DNA of 64,000 nucleotides from Propionibacteriaceae bacterium (GTDB lineage: Bacteria; Actinomycetota; Actinomycetes; Propionibacteriales; Propionibacteriaceae): the NCBI GenBank assembly GCA_031265875.1, contig JAISCA010000048.1, positions 173,346 through 237,345 on the forward strand, written 5' to 3'. The notes under the pieces were generated by a model. It did no database searches. It worked only from the letters and a program-made list of their open reading frames with translations, and was not told the origin of the DNA. Positions 47,550 through 57,936 of this stretch are shown here, in pieces (the stretch's first letter is position 1; each line of letters starts with the position of its first letter). Position numbers and translations under genes: made by a program.

Positions 47550-47784
47550 GGTGAAAGCCTGCCTGATTCTCTTGGGCCGCGACCGCCCTAGCTGAATGAC
47601 GCCCCTAGGCTAACATCCCCCTCAGACAGCTCGCCCTGTCCTGTCTCCCCTTCCAGACCGGACTAACGCAGTGAGCAGACGGTGAAATCGACTTCCGCCC
47701 GTGTGACGCTCGTCAACGTCACCTCTGGCTATCCTGGTCGCGGCGGCCCACGACCGCCCTCCACTCCCGGCTAGGAGCGTCCCG

Positions 47785-48534
47785 ATGACCCATCACGAGC
47801 CCGTGGACTGTCTGGTGGTCGACGACGAGGCGGCGCTCTCGGAGGCGACGGTCGAGTACTTCACCATGCTGGGCACCTCGGCCGCTTGGGTGCCAGACGC
47901 GGCCGGGGCGTTGACTTTCTTGGCCAACCACGACGTGGGCGCGATCCTGCTCGACGTCAACTTGGACGACGAGTCGGGCTTCTCGCTGTGCCAACGTCTC
48001 CGCCGCGAGACCAGCATTCCGATCCTGTTCATCTCGGCCCGGGGCGGCGACGACGACATCCTCCTGGGGCTGGGCGTGGGCGGCGACGACTACATCGCCA
48101 AGCCGTACTCCCTGGCGGTGCTCCAGGCCAAGGTCCAGGCGGTCCTGCGGCGGTCGGGCCGCGCGCCCGCTTCCCCGCCGGCCGTCGCCGGCCGGGACGT
48201 CGCCCACCGGGGCGAGGACCGGTTCGACTTCGCGGGCATCACGGTCCGCTTCGACCTGGAGCGGGCCTTCGGGCCCGCCGGAGCGCTCCCGCTGACCACC
48301 CTCGAGTACCGTCTCCTGGCCTGTCTGGCCCGGTCGCCCGGCCGAGTGGCGCCCAAGCGGGAGTTGTTCGCCGAGACCTGGGGGCACACCGCCGTCACCG
48401 ACGGCACGCTCAATGTCCACATCCGCCGTCTGCGGGCCAAGCTAGCTGCCGCCGCGCCCGGCTCCGAGGCCCATCTCAAGACCATCTGGGGGGTGGGCTA
48501 CGTGCTCGACCTGGCCGACACCGACCGGACATGA
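47785..48534 (+). CDS. Two-component response regulator (OmpR/winged-helix type)
   Basis: VDCLVVDDEAALSEATVEYF...ILLDVNLDDESGFSLCQRLRRE...YIAKPYSLAVLQAKVQAVLRR; C-terminal trans_reg domain. Confidence 0.94.
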   Translation: MTHHEPVDCLVVDDEAALSEATVEYFTMLGTSAAWVPDAAGALTFLANHDVGAILLDVNLDDESGFSLCQRLRRETSIPILFISARGGDDDILLGLGVGGDDYIAKPYSLAVLQAKVQAVLRRSGRAPASPPAVAGRDVAHRGEDRFDFAGITVRFDLERAFGPAGALPLTTLEYRLLACLARSPGRVAPKRELFAETWGHTAVTDGTLNVHIRRLRAKLAAAAPGSEAHLKTIWGVGYVLDLADTDRT

Positions 48535-49805
48535 CCGTCCGTCGGCTGGCCTTAGCCCTGATCGCCCTCTTGGCCACCCTGGTGGCTCTGGTCTGGGTCC
48601 TCCTCCGGCCGCCCGCCCGGACGCCGCCCGACTTGCCGGCCCTGAACGACATCGTGTCCCGGCTGGCGGTCGACGCCGCCGAATTGGGTCGGCCCTCCTA
48701 TGAGCCGCCCCGGCCGCCGGACACGCCGGACTACGCCGTGCTCGACACGGACGGACGGCTCCTCGTCGCGACCGGCCCGGCCGCTCCCACCAGCCTCGTG
48801 GAAGCGATCGCGCGCCAGGACACGGTCCTCGATCTGAGAGACGGCGACCGTCTGACTGGTCAAGTCCTGTTCGCCACCGGCGACGAGGTCGCCCTCACGG
48901 CCGCGGCCGACCACCTGCGTTGGGTATGCACGATCTTGGTCGTCCTGCTGGGGGCCGCGGCCGCGCTGGCGTTATGGCGCCTCGACCGGTCCATGCTGCG
49001 GCCGTTCCGGGAGATGGGCGGGTTCGCCCGGCAGGTCGCGGCCGGCGATCTGGACGCGCCGCTGCGGATGGACAAGGCCAACGCCTTCGGGGCCTTCACC
49101 GAGGCCTTCGACCTGATGCGCCAGGAGCTCGCGGCGGCCCGCCAGCGCGAACGCCAGGCGGACCGGGCCAAGCGGGAGCTGGTGGCCTCGTTGGGCCATG
49201 ACATGAAGACCCCGATCGCCTCCATCAAGGCGGTCGCGGAGCTGATGGCCGCGCGGAACCGAGACCCGGCGACGGCGGCCCGCCTGGCCGTGATCGACGC
49301 GAAAGCGGATCAGCTGGACGCGCTGGCCTCCGATCTGCTGGAAGGAGCCCTGCGTGAGCTCGAGGTCCTGCCGGTCAACCCTCGCGAGGTCAGCTCACAC
49401 GAACTGGCGGGACTGCTGGCGGAAGCGGACCACTTGGGCTGGGCGGACGGCATCGAGTTCCCGGACTGCCTAGTGCGGGTGGACCCGCTGAGATGGGCGC
49501 AGGCCGTGGGGAACGTGGTGGCGAACGCGTACAAGTACGGGGCGGCGCCGTTGACGGTGACCGCCCGGATCGTAGGCAGCGACGCGCTGGAGGTGGCGCT
49601 GGCGGACGCTGGGCCAGGGGTCGGGCCGGACGAATTGGCGCTAGTCACCCGGAAGTTCTACCGGGGAGCCGCTGGGGCCGGGAAGCCCGGCGCTGGCCTG
49701 GGACTCTATCTGGCCCGACACCTCATGGAACGGATGGGCGGTCAGCTGGCCTGCGGCGACGCCGCCCCAGGCTTCAAGGTGACGCTACGGGCGCCGTTGG
49801 CTTAA
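48531..49805 (+). CDS. Two-component sensor histidine kinase
   Basis: Two TM segments, HAMP-like region, SLGHDMKTPIASIKAVAELMAA, N-box VVANAYKYGAAPL, G-box GLGLYLARHLMERMGG; ATGA overlap with regulator. Confidence 0.94.
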   Translation: MTVRRLALALIALLATLVALVWVLLRPPARTPPDLPALNDIVSRLAVDAAELGRPSYEPPRPPDTPDYAVLDTDGRLLVATGPAAPTSLVEAIARQDTVLDLRDGDRLTGQVLFATGDEVALTAAADHLRWVCTILVVLLGAAAALALWRLDRSMLRPFREMGGFARQVAAGDLDAPLRMDKANAFGAFTEAFDLMRQELAAARQRERQADRAKRELVASLGHDMKTPIASIKAVAELMAARNRDPATAARLAVIDAKADQLDALASDLLEGALRELEVLPVNPREVSSHELAGLLAEADHLGWADGIEFPDCLVRVDPLRWAQAVGNVVANAYKYGAAPLTVTARIVGSDALEVALADAGPGVGPDELALVTRKFYRGAAGAGKPGAGLGLYLARHLMERMGGQLACGDAAPGFKVTLRAPLA

Positions 49806-49923
49806 GCGCCGAGGCGGGAATAGCCCAATCCCCGTAAGGATCGCGCAGGAAGTCCGCAAGACCTTCGCCGCTCGGCGTAAGCGGAGGCGGGACAGAATGG
49901 GGGCGGCCGAAGGAGGACCCGCT

Positions 49924-50751
49924 ATGACAACCGACCAGGCTCCGCTCATCCAAACCGAGAAACTGTCCAAGACCTTCTCCCGCGAGGGAGTCCAGCAGCA
50001 CGTGCTCAGGAACTTGGACCTTGAGATCCGTGAAGGCGACTTCACTGTGGTGATGGGCTCGTCGGGGGCTGGCAAATCCACGCTGTTGTACGCCCTGTCC
50101 GGGATCGACACTCCGACTCTGGGAGAGGTCCGCTTCAAGGGACGCTCACTGGTGGGACTGAGCCAATCCGAGCTGGCGCGATTCCGGCGGCGCGCCTGCG
50201 GCTTCGTGTTCCAGCAGATCAACCTGTTGGAGACCCTGTCTCTGTTCGACAACGCCATGGCCGCCGGTCTGCTGGTGTCGAAGGATCGGGCGGCGGTCGC
50301 CGCGCGCGCCGACGAGTTGTTCGAGCGGGTCGGGATCGACCCGGCCACCCGGCGCAAGCTCCCGGCCCAGACCTCCGGCGGAGAGGCGCAGCGGGCGGCG
50401 GTGGTCCGCGCGCTGGTCAACTCCCCTGACGTGCTCTTCGCCGACGAGCCGACCGGCGCGCTGGACCAGGCCTCCGGCACGGCTGTGCTCGACCTGCTCA
50501 GCGCCGTGCGGGCCGAAGGCCAGACGGTGGTGATGGTGACCCACGACCTGAAATCGGCCCGCCGCGGCGACCGCGTGGTCTACCTGCGGGACGGGCAGGT
50601 CGCCGGTGAGCTGGACCTGCGAGCCGCCCTGGCGGGCGCGGTCCCAGCCGGGCGGGACGGCGCCGACGCTGGGACGGCGGCGAAGGCAGAGGCGGCGAGG
50701 GCCGCCCGGGACGACGCGCTGCGCTCCTTCCTGATCGAAATGGGGTGGTGA
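49924..50751 (+). CDS. ABC transporter ATP-binding protein
   Basis: [52 protein letters not shown]. Confidence 0.94.
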   Translation: MTTDQAPLIQTEKLSKTFSREGVQQHVLRNLDLEIREGDFTVVMGSSGAGKSTLLYALSGIDTPTLGEVRFKGRSLVGLSQSELARFRRRACGFVFQQINLLETLSLFDNAMAAGLLVSKDRAAVAARADELFERVGIDPATRRKLPAQTSGGEAQRAAVVRALVNSPDVLFADEPTGALDQASGTAVLDLLSAVRAEGQTVVMVTHDLKSARRGDRVVYLRDGQVAGELDLRAALAGAVPAGRDGADAGTAAKAEAARAARDDALRSFLIEMGW

Positions 50752-53129
50752 CCGTGCGTCGCACCCTGCTCCTGGCCCGGGCCGCCCTGCGGCGCAAGCG
50801 GGGCCAGACCGCGGTCCTGATAGCGTTCGTCGCCCTGGCCGCCGCGGTGGCGACGCTGGGCCTGGCGGTCTCCTTGGGCTACACCGCCGCCTACGACCGG
50901 ATGGCCGCCCAGGCCAACGTCCCGCATCTCGCCATCGTCGAATCCGATTCGATCTATGCCCCCGCGCACCTGAGCCGGATCGCGGAACGGCCAGACCTGA
51001 CGGCCCTGGAGACGGAAGCGGTCTTCGCCGCCGGCGCGAAAACCGCCTTCAGCGACGGCGGCGACCTCACCCTGCTGGCCATGATCGTGTCCGACGGCCA
51101 GGAGCGGTCGATGGACCGGGTGGAGACCCGGCCCGGCGCCGTCGCGTTGCGCTATGGCGCCGTCTATCTGCCGTACATGTTCCAGGTGGCCGGCGACTAC
51201 GCGGTGGGCGATCAGATCGCCCTGTCGCGGGGCGAAGACCTGGTCGAGTTGACCGTGGCCGGGTTCACGGACGAGGCCATGTTCGGCTCGCAGCTCTACC
51301 AGCTGTACCGCTTCGTCGTCACCGCCGACACCTTGGCTGGACTGCTGGAGCGGTTCCCGGACGCCCGCTCGACCTTGATAGCGGCGCAGTTCTCGGACCC
51401 GGCGGTGGCCGGCGCCGTGGCGTTGGACTACACCTCCCATGTGCTCGACGGCGACCAAGCCGCGATGGACGCCGTCGCCTCCGGCGGCGCCGTCCTGCGC
51501 GCCCCGGACTGGGAGGAGATGCGCCGGGGCCGGGTCTTCTTCGCCGACATCCTGGCGGTCATCACGATGACCTTCGCGGGGCTGGTGGGCGCGGTGGCCT
51601 TGATCATGATCCACTTCCGGGTGCGGGCCCACATCGACGACTCGATGGCGGACATCGGCGCCCTGAAGGCTCTGGGCTACACCTCGGGCCAGATCGCGGC
51701 GGGCCTAGTGCTGCAGGTGGGTCTGGTCACCGCCGCTGGAGCCGTGGCGGGGACCGTCGCCGGGCACGCGGCGCTGCCCGCCCTGGCGGACGCCCTGAGC
51801 GCGCAATCGGCTCTGACTTGGCGGCCCGGCTTCGACTGGGCGGCGGCCGGCATCTGCCTGGGCGGCATTCTGGCCGTGGCCCTAGCGGTGGCGGCCTGGG
51901 CCTGTTGGCGGCTACGGCGGCTGCCGGCGCTGGCCGCGCTGCGCTCCGGGCTAGAGGCCCACGACTTCAAACGCGACCGGCTGCCGCTGAGGAGGCTGCG
52001 GGTGCGGCTGCCGCTGGCGCTGGCGCTCAAGGCGGTGGTCCGGGCGCCGGCCCAGGGGGTCACCATTGTTGTGGCGGTGGCGGCTGCGGCCTTCATGGCC
52101 ACCGCCGCCCTAGCCGCGTACCACAACATGGGCTTGGAACGGGAGAACTTCTACCAGGTGGTGGGCGGAGAAGTGCCGGACATCGTCGTGGAGGTGGCCG
52201 CTCCGGCGGACGCGCCCGCCGCGCTGGCCCAACTCGAGGCGCGGCCGGAGGTCCGGCAGGCCGCGGAATACTCGAACACCTTCCGCCTGCGCCTGAACGG
52301 CGAGCTGACCTTCGGCCTGGTGACGGGCGACTTCGACAAGTTCGAGGGCACGCTGCTCTACCGGGGCCGCTTCCCGGTTCACCCGAACGAGGCCGCCCTG
52401 GCCGCCCGCCAAGCCGAGCTGCTGGGGCTGGCCGTGGGCGACGAGGTCCGGTTAGCGGCGGGCGGCGCGGATGAGGCCTACCTCGTCACCGGACTGATCC
52501 AGACCATGAACGAGTCCGGCATGGTGACGGCGCTGACCTCGGCCGGCCTGGAGCGGATCTGGCCCGACCACCCCTGGACCCAGATCGCCGTGTATCTGGA
52601 AGACGTCGACGCCGCGGCGGCCTTCGCCGACCGCTTGGAAGCCGGGCAGGTGTTGAGCGTCCCGTTGCTCGGGGCGCTCAACCTGCGGGAACAAGCCTCC
52701 TCGCAACTAGACAGTTACGGGACCATCATGGCCGGTGTCGCCGGCGTGGTGCTGGTGGTGGCCGCCGCCGTCACCACGCTGGTGCTGATCGGCGTGCTGG
52801 GGACGGCGGTCCGGCGTCAGAGGCGACCTTTCGGCATCCAGCGGGCCCTGGGTTTCACGACCCGGCAGCTGGTGGCCGAGGTGGTGGCGACCTACTGGCC
52901 GGCCGCCGCTCTCGGCGCGGTGTTGGGCTGCGCGGTGGGCGGAGTCGGCTTCCCGCCCCTGATCGGGCTGATGTTCCGCTCGCTGGGAATTTATTCGGTC
53001 AAGATGGCGGCCTCGGTCCCAGAGACGGCGTTGTTGGCGGCCGGCCTGGCCGCCTTAGCCTTGGCCGTCGCGCTGGCCGCGGCCGGCGGCGTGCGCCGGG
53101 CGACGGCTTACACGCTGGTCAGCGACTGA
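50745..53129 (+). CDS. ABC transporter permease, FtsX type (Bce/Lol-like)
   Basis: 794 aa, multiple TM segments, two FtsX-like regions; overlaps the ATPase gene. Confidence 0.92.
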   Translation: MVTVRRTLLLARAALRRKRGQTAVLIAFVALAAAVATLGLAVSLGYTAAYDRMAAQANVPHLAIVESDSIYAPAHLSRIAERPDLTALETEAVFAAGAKTAFSDGGDLTLLAMIVSDGQERSMDRVETRPGAVALRYGAVYLPYMFQVAGDYAVGDQIALSRGEDLVELTVAGFTDEAMFGSQLYQLYRFVVTADTLAGLLERFPDARSTLIAAQFSDPAVAGAVALDYTSHVLDGDQAAMDAVASGGAVLRAPDWEEMRRGRVFFADILAVITMTFAGLVGAVALIMIHFRVRAHIDDSMADIGALKALGYTSGQIAAGLVLQVGLVTAAGAVAGTVAGHAALPALADALSAQSALTWRPGFDWAAAGICLGGILAVALAVAAWACWRLRRLPALAALRSGLEAHDFKRDRLPLRRLRVRLPLALALKAVVRAPAQGVTIVVAVAAAAFMATAALAAYHNMGLERENFYQVVGGEVPDIVVEVAAPADAPAALAQLEARPEVRQAAEYSNTFRLRLNGELTFGLVTGDFDKFEGTLLYRGRFPVHPNEAALAARQAELLGLAVGDEVRLAAGGADEAYLVTGLIQTMNESGMVTALTSAGLERIWPDHPWTQIAVYLEDVDAAAAFADRLEAGQVLSVPLLGALNLREQASSQLDSYGTIMAGVAGVVLVVAAAVTTLVLIGVLGTAVRRQRRPFGIQRALGFTTRQLVAEVVATYWPAAALGAVLGCAVGGVGFPPLIGLMFRSLGIYSVKMAASVPETALLAAGLAALALAVALAAAGGVRRATAYTLVSD

Positions 53130-53143
53130 GGCGGCGGATCATT

Positions 53144-53338
53144 GTGGGCGCAACAGGACTTGACGCGGTTTCCTGCGGAAACCGCCGTCCTCAGCCTTCC
53201 CGTTGGTCAGGCTTCGGACCGCTCGCTACGAGAAGGCCAACGGCCTTCTCGCTTGACGCTCGCGCCCTCACGGGTTCAAGTCCGTAAAACATCGTTGATT
53301 TGGTTTGGGCCGCCCCCTGGGCGGCCCAAACCAAATCA
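53144..53338 (-). repeat. tRNA-tail element (structured non-coding element downstream of tRNA-Val)
   Basis: 20-nt copy of tRNA-Val 3' end at 53144..53163, hairpin GCGGTTTCC-tgc-GGAAACCGC, hairpin GAGAAGGCC-aac-GGCCTTCTC-type core, inverted T-arm copy 53269..53283, terminator hairpin 53297..53337. Confidence 0.75.
53297..53337 (-). terminator. tRNA-Val terminator hairpin
   Basis: GATTTGGTTTGGGCCGCC-ccctg-GGCGGCCCAAACCAAATC, 18-bp perfect stem. Confidence 0.75.
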
Positions 53339-53339
53339 G

Positions 53340-53412
53340 TGGGCGCAACAGGACTTGAACCCGTGACCTATTCCTTGTAAGGGAATCGCTCTACCAACTG
53401 AGCTATGCGCCC
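53340..53412 (-). tRNA. tRNA-Val(TAC)
   Basis: GGGCGCATAGCTCAGTTGGTAGAGCGATTCCCTTACAAGGAATAGGTCACGGGTTCAAGTCCTGTTGCGCCCA; anticodon loop CTTACAA. Confidence 0.95.
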
Positions 53413-53430
53413 TGGCCGTTCGATCTCGGC

Positions 53431-53856
53431 TCAGCGCCTGGGGCCCTTGGGCCGGACTAGCTTGTGGGCCGCCCAATCCTTCGACACGGTGGCGGTCGAG
53501 GTCAGGGACAGGCCCGCCGCCACCGCTCCCTCGGCCACGTCGGCCTGGGGGACGTGGCCGGGGCGGCCGATCTTAGGCGTCAACAACCAGATGAAGCCTT
53601 TACCGGTCAGATCGGTCAAAGCGTCGACTAGGACGTCGACCAGATCGTCGTCGTCCAAGCGCCACCACAGCAGCACGACGTCGACGGCGTGGTCGGACTC
53701 CTCCACTAAATCCGCGTCGATCGCATCCATGATGGATTCGCGGAGGGCTTGATCGACGTCGTCGTCCCAGCCCAACTCCTCGACTAGGAGGCCTTCAGAC
53801 AATCCCAGATGTTCGATGCCCTTGGCCGTTGAGGCGTCGGGCTCTGCGGCGGTCAC
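53431..53856 (-). CDS. DUF3052-family protein
   Basis: GIEHLGLSEGLLVEELGWDDDVDQALRESIMDAIDADLVEESDHAVDVVLLWWRLDDDDLVDVLVDAL. Confidence 0.9.
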   Translation of the reverse strand: MTAAEPDASTAKGIEHLGLSEGLLVEELGWDDDVDQALRESIMDAIDADLVEESDHAVDVVLLWWRLDDDDLVDVLVDALTDLTGKGFIWLLTPKIGRPGHVPQADVAEGAVAAGLSLTSTATVSKDWAAHKLVRPKGPRR

Positions 53857-53908
53857 AGTCGCTCCTCTTTCACTAGGTCCGCTTTGCTCCAGCGTAGGGG
53901 ATGACGAC

Positions 53909-56704
53909 TCATTCAGGAATCTCCCCCGACCGGCCCGATCCGCCCGCCGTCACCGAATCGAGGCGATAGTGGGCGAAAGCCTGGGCCGGCACGCCGGGGT
54001 CGACCTCGCCCCGCTTGGCCAATAGGTGCAGGGCTTTGACCACGATGGACGGCCCGTCGACCTTGAGCCACCGCCTGGCCGCCGCCCGGGTGTCGGAGAA
54101 ACCGAAGCCGTCCCCGCCCAAGGAGGAGAAATCCCCTGGGACCCAAGGGGCGATCTGATCGGGCACGGCGCGCATGAAGTCGGACACCGCCAGAACCGGC
54201 CCAGGCCGGTCCTTCAAACAACGGACGATATAGGGTGGGCGGGCCAATTGACCGTTCATGACCGCGCTGTCGGCTTCGACCGCGTCCCGCCGCAGCTCGT
54301 TCCAACTGGTCACGCTCCAGACGTCGGCCACCACGGCGGCGTCCCGCCGCAGCAACTCCTGAGCCTCCAAGGCCCAGGGCAAGGCGACGCCGGAGGCCAG
54401 CAGCTGGACCCGGGGGGCCTGGGGCGGCAGACCGCTGGGGTCGCCGGGCCGAAGCAGGTAGAGGCCCCGTCGGATGCCCTCGACATCGACGCCGTCGGGC
54501 TCCCGGGGCTGCACGATGGGCTCGTTGTAGACGGTCAGATAGAAGATGACGTCCTGCGGGTTGGCGCCGTACATCGTCTCCAGGCCGTGCTCCATGACGT
54601 GGGCGATCTCGTAGGCGTAGGCCAGGTCGTAATGACGGACGGCCGGGTTGGTCGAGGCCAACAAGGGGCTGTGGCCGTCCATGTGCTGCAACCCCTCGCC
54701 CGTCAAGGTGGTCTTGCCGGCGGTGGCCCCGATCAGGAAACCACGGGCCAATTGGTCGGCCGCCGCCCAGAGACCGTCGCCGGTGCGTTGGAAGCCGAAC
54801 ATGGAGTAGAAGACGTAGATCGGCACCATGGGCAGGCCATGGGTGGCGTAGGCCGTGCCGGCGGCGGTGAAGGCCCCGACCGAGCCGGCCTCGTTGATGC
54901 CGGTGTGGATGATCTGCCCGGTCACCGACTCGCGATAGGCCAACAAGAGCTCATGGTCGACTGGCGTGTATCGCTGGCCGTGCGGGTTGTAGATCTTGAT
55001 GGTGGGGAAGAAGGAGTCCATGCCGAAGGTGCGGGCCTCGTCCGGGATGATCGGCACGACGTGGGCGCCGAACTCCTTCTCCCGCATCATCTCCTTGAGC
55101 AGGCGCACCCAGGCCATGGTGGTGGGGACGCGCTGAACGCCGGAGCCGGCCCGGGCCGACTGATAAGCCCTGGCCGAAGGCAACTTGAGCCGGGCCGGGC
55201 GGTTCCGCCGATTGGGCACCGGACCGCCCAGGGCCCGGCGCCGCTCCAGCGCGTAAGCCACCCTGGGATCGCTCGCCCCCGGATGGTAGAAGGGCGGTTC
55301 GTCCGGGTCAGCCTCCAAGACGGCGTCCGCGATCGGCAGCTCCAGCCGGTCACGGAACTCCTTCAGATCCTCCAGCTTCAGCTTCTTCATCTGGTGGGAG
55401 GCGTTACGGGCGGTGAAACGCGGGCCCAGGAAGTATCCCTTGATGGTGTGGGCCAACACCACGGTGGGGGCGCCGGCCGCCTGAGTGGCCTGCTGGTAGG
55501 CGGCGTAGACCTTGCGGAAATCGTGGCCGCCGCGCGACAGCCGCCAGATCTCGTCGTCGCTCCAGTCCTTGACCAATTCGGCCGTCCTGGGGTCACGGCC
55601 GAAGAAACGTTGCCGGACGTACGCCCCGTCCTTGCCTTTGAAAGTCTGGAAGTCACCGTCCGGCACCGTGTTGAAGAGGTCGACCAAGGCTCCGGAGCGG
55701 TCGGCCGCGATCAGACGGTCCCAGCCCGAGCCCCAGATCACCTTGATGACGTTCCAGCCCGCTCCTCTGAACAGGCCCTCCAGCTCCTGGACGATCTTGC
55801 CGTTGCCCCGCACCGGACCGTCCAACCGCTGCAGATTGCAGTTGACCACGAAGACGAGATTGTCCAAGCCCTCGTAAGCGGCGAAGTGGACCAGGCCGCG
55901 CGCCTCCGGCTCGTCCATCTCACCGTCGCCCAGGAAGGCCCAGACCCGCTGGTCGGAGGTGTCCTTGAGACCACGGTTGGCCAGGTAACGGTCGAACGAG
56001 GCTTGGTAGATGGCGTTGAGCGGGCCCAGACCCATCGAGACGGTCGGAAACTCCCAGAAACCGGGCAACTGCCGCGGGTGCGGGTACGAGGGCAGTCCGC
56101 GCGGACGCCCGTTCACCCAGTGGCTCCGCTCTTGGCGGAAGCCGTCCAAATCCTCGGCCCCCAGCCGCCCCTCCAGAAAGGCGCGGGCGTAGACGCCGGG
56201 CGAGCAGTGGCCCTGGAAGAAGACGTGGTCGCCGCCGCCGGGGTGGTCCGGACCCCGGAAGAAATGGTTGAAACCGACCTCGTACAAGGTGGCGGCGGAG
56301 GCGAAGCTAGCGATGTGTCCGCCGACGCCGACGCCGGGACGCTGGGCCCGATGCACCATGATGGCGGAGTTCCAACGCAATAGGCGACGGAAGCCGCGCT
56401 CCAACTCGACGTCGCCGGGATAGTCCCCGGTGGCCTCGGCCGGGATGGTGTTGATGAAGTCGGTCGTGGTCAAAGTGGGCAGAGCGAGTCGATGGTCACG
56501 GGCGCGCTCCAACAGACGCGCCATGACATAGCGGGCCCGGTCCGCCCCAGACTGGGCGATCAAACCGTCCAGCGAGGCCAGCCACTCCTCGGTCTCGGCC
56601 TCATCGCTATCGGGCAGAGCGCTGGGCACGCCGTCGAGCGGGGGGCCGATAGGAAGACGTGGGATCACACCGGGTCCTTTCTGGTCTGAGACCGGTCCGG
56701 TCAC
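53909..56704 (-). CDS. aceE: Pyruvate dehydrogenase E1 component, homodimeric type
   Basis: [73 protein letters not shown] at 56668 is an alternative start. Confidence 0.97.
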   Translation of the reverse strand: MTGPVSDQKGPGVIPRLPIGPPLDGVPSALPDSDEAETEEWLASLDGLIAQSGADRARYVMARLLERARDHRLALPTLTTTDFINTIPAEATGDYPGDVELERGFRRLLRWNSAIMVHRAQRPGVGVGGHIASFASAATLYEVGFNHFFRGPDHPGGGDHVFFQGHCSPGVYARAFLEGRLGAEDLDGFRQERSHWVNGRPRGLPSYPHPRQLPGFWEFPTVSMGLGPLNAIYQASFDRYLANRGLKDTSDQRVWAFLGDGEMDEPEARGLVHFAAYEGLDNLVFVVNCNLQRLDGPVRGNGKIVQELEGLFRGAGWNVIKVIWGSGWDRLIAADRSGALVDLFNTVPDGDFQTFKGKDGAYVRQRFFGRDPRTAELVKDWSDDEIWRLSRGGHDFRKVYAAYQQATQAAGAPTVVLAHTIKGYFLGPRFTARNASHQMKKLKLEDLKEFRDRLELPIADAVLEADPDEPPFYHPGASDPRVAYALERRRALGGPVPNRRNRPARLKLPSARAYQSARAGSGVQRVPTTMAWVRLLKEMMREKEFGAHVVPIIPDEARTFGMDSFFPTIKIYNPHGQRYTPVDHELLLAYRESVTGQIIHTGINEAGSVGAFTAAGTAYATHGLPMVPIYVFYSMFGFQRTGDGLWAAADQLARGFLIGATAGKTTLTGEGLQHMDGHSPLLASTNPAVRHYDLAYAYEIAHVMEHGLETMYGANPQDVIFYLTVYNEPIVQPREPDGVDVEGIRRGLYLLRPGDPSGLPPQAPRVQLLASGVALPWALEAQELLRRDAAVVADVWSVTSWNELRRDAVEADSAVMNGQLARPPYIVRCLKDRPGPVLAVSDFMRAVPDQIAPWVPGDFSSLGGDGFGFSDTRAAARRWLKVDGPSIVVKALHLLAKRGEVDPGVPAQAFAHYRLDSVTAGGSGRSGEIPE

Positions 56705-56721
56705 AAGGCTATTCTGCCGTT

Positions 56722-57936
56722 ATGCCGGAACCGAAGCCAAAGCCTCAAGTCGTCCGTGGGCGCAGCCTGGAGCCGGACCCGGAGCGGCGCCGCCTCATGA
56801 CCACTCACCTGGCCGGACTGACGGCCCGCATGACCACCGCCACTCTGGCCGAGATGGACCGTCAGCACGATTGGTTCGCGGCCATGCGACCGGAGCATCG
56901 CTCTTGGATCACGCTGGTGGCCCGCGCCGGCATCGACCAATTCGTGACCTGGTTCGCCGACTTGGCCGACGACCCGCCCTCCCCGGCCGTCTTCTTCAAC
57001 GCCGCCCCCCGTCAGGCCACCCGGCGCATCAGCCTCAATCAGACCGTTCAATTGGTCAAGACCACGGTCTCGGTGGTGGCTCAAGAATTGCAGACCCTGC
57101 CGCCGGACGAGAGCCAGGTCTTGGGTCTGGCCATCGTCTACTTCAGTCGTGACGTGGCCTTCGCGGCGGCTGAGTTGTACGCCCAGGCGGCCGAGACCCG
57201 GGGCGATTGGGACACCCGCTTAGAGGCCCTGGTGGTCGACTCCATCATTCGGGACCAGATCGACGACGACACCTTGTCCGGCGCCGCCGCCTTGGGTTGG
57301 CGGGCCCAAGGACCGGTTCGCGCGGCCGTCGGCGGCCAGCCCAGCGACCTGGTCACGGCTCTCGACCGTATCCGCCTGCAGGCCCTGCGAGCCGGCCTCG
57401 ACCTGCTGGCCTCGCCCCAGGACAACCGTCTGATCTTGATCCTGGGTGGAGCCGAGTTGACCGACCAGGCCGCCGGTCTGGCCTTGATCAGCCAGTGGGC
57501 GGACCACTTCAGCTCCGCCCCCCTGGTGGTGGGGCCGCCGGTGTCCGACCTGACCGAAGCCTCGGCCTCGCTCAGACCAGCTCTGTCAGGCCAACGGGCG
57601 GCCGCCGCTTGGCCCGAGGCCCCTCGCCCGGTCGCCGCCACCGACCTCTTGATCGAACGGGCTTTGGCCGGCGACGCCAACGCCGGCGAGGCTCTGGTGG
57701 CCCAAGTCTTCCGACCGTTGGCTCTAGCCGGGCCCGATCTGCTGGCCACCGTCACGGCCTACCTCGATCAGGGCGGTTCGATCCAAGCCACCGCCCGCGC
57801 CCTGTTCGTCCACGCCAACACCGTGCGCTACCGCCTGGCCCGAGTCAGCCAATTGGCCGGACTGGACCCGACCCAACCGCGCGAGGCTTTCGGCCTGGGT
57901 CTGGCGATCCGGCTGGGACGCCTCCGGAACATCTGA
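56722..57936 (+). CDS. PucR-type HTH regulator, FasR-like (fatty-acid synthesis regulator by position)
   Basis: C-terminal PucR HTH GSIQATARALFVHANTVRYRLARVSQLAGLDPTQPREAFGLGLAIRLGRL; directly upstream of fabD-fabH-acpP-fabF. Confidence 0.88.
   Translation: MPEPKPKPQVVRGRSLEPDPERRRLMTTHLAGLTARMTTATLAEMDRQHDWFAAMRPEHRSWITLVARAGIDQFVTWFADLADDPPSPAVFFNAAPRQATRRISLNQTVQLVKTTVSVVAQELQTLPPDESQVLGLAIVYFSRDVAFAAAELYAQAAETRGDWDTRLEALVVDSIIRDQIDDDTLSGAAALGWRAQGPVRAAVGGQPSDLVTALDRIRLQALRAGLDLLASPQDNRLILILGGAELTDQAAGLALISQWADHFSSAPLVVGPPVSDLTEASASLRPALSGQRAAAAWPEAPRPVAATDLLIERALAGDANAGEALVAQVFRPLALAGPDLLATVTAYLDQGGSIQATARALFVHANTVRYRLARVSQLAGLDPTQPREAFGLGLAIRLGRLRNI

Noticed and set aside
47785-53129. 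Novel sensory/defence operon
   Set aside because: Response regulator, histidine kinase, ATPase and FtsX-type permease match the well-known BceRS-AB-like antimicrobial-peptide sensing/export arrangement.
53144-53163. Second tRNA-Val gene
   Set aside because: Only the last ~20 nt of the tRNA are present; no D-arm, anticodon arm or 5' acceptor strand.
54026-56383. 785-aa plus-strand ORF antisense to aceE
   Set aside because: High-GC codon bias opens antisense frames; the translation is His/Gly/Val-rich with no domain logic, while the minus strand is clearly AceE.
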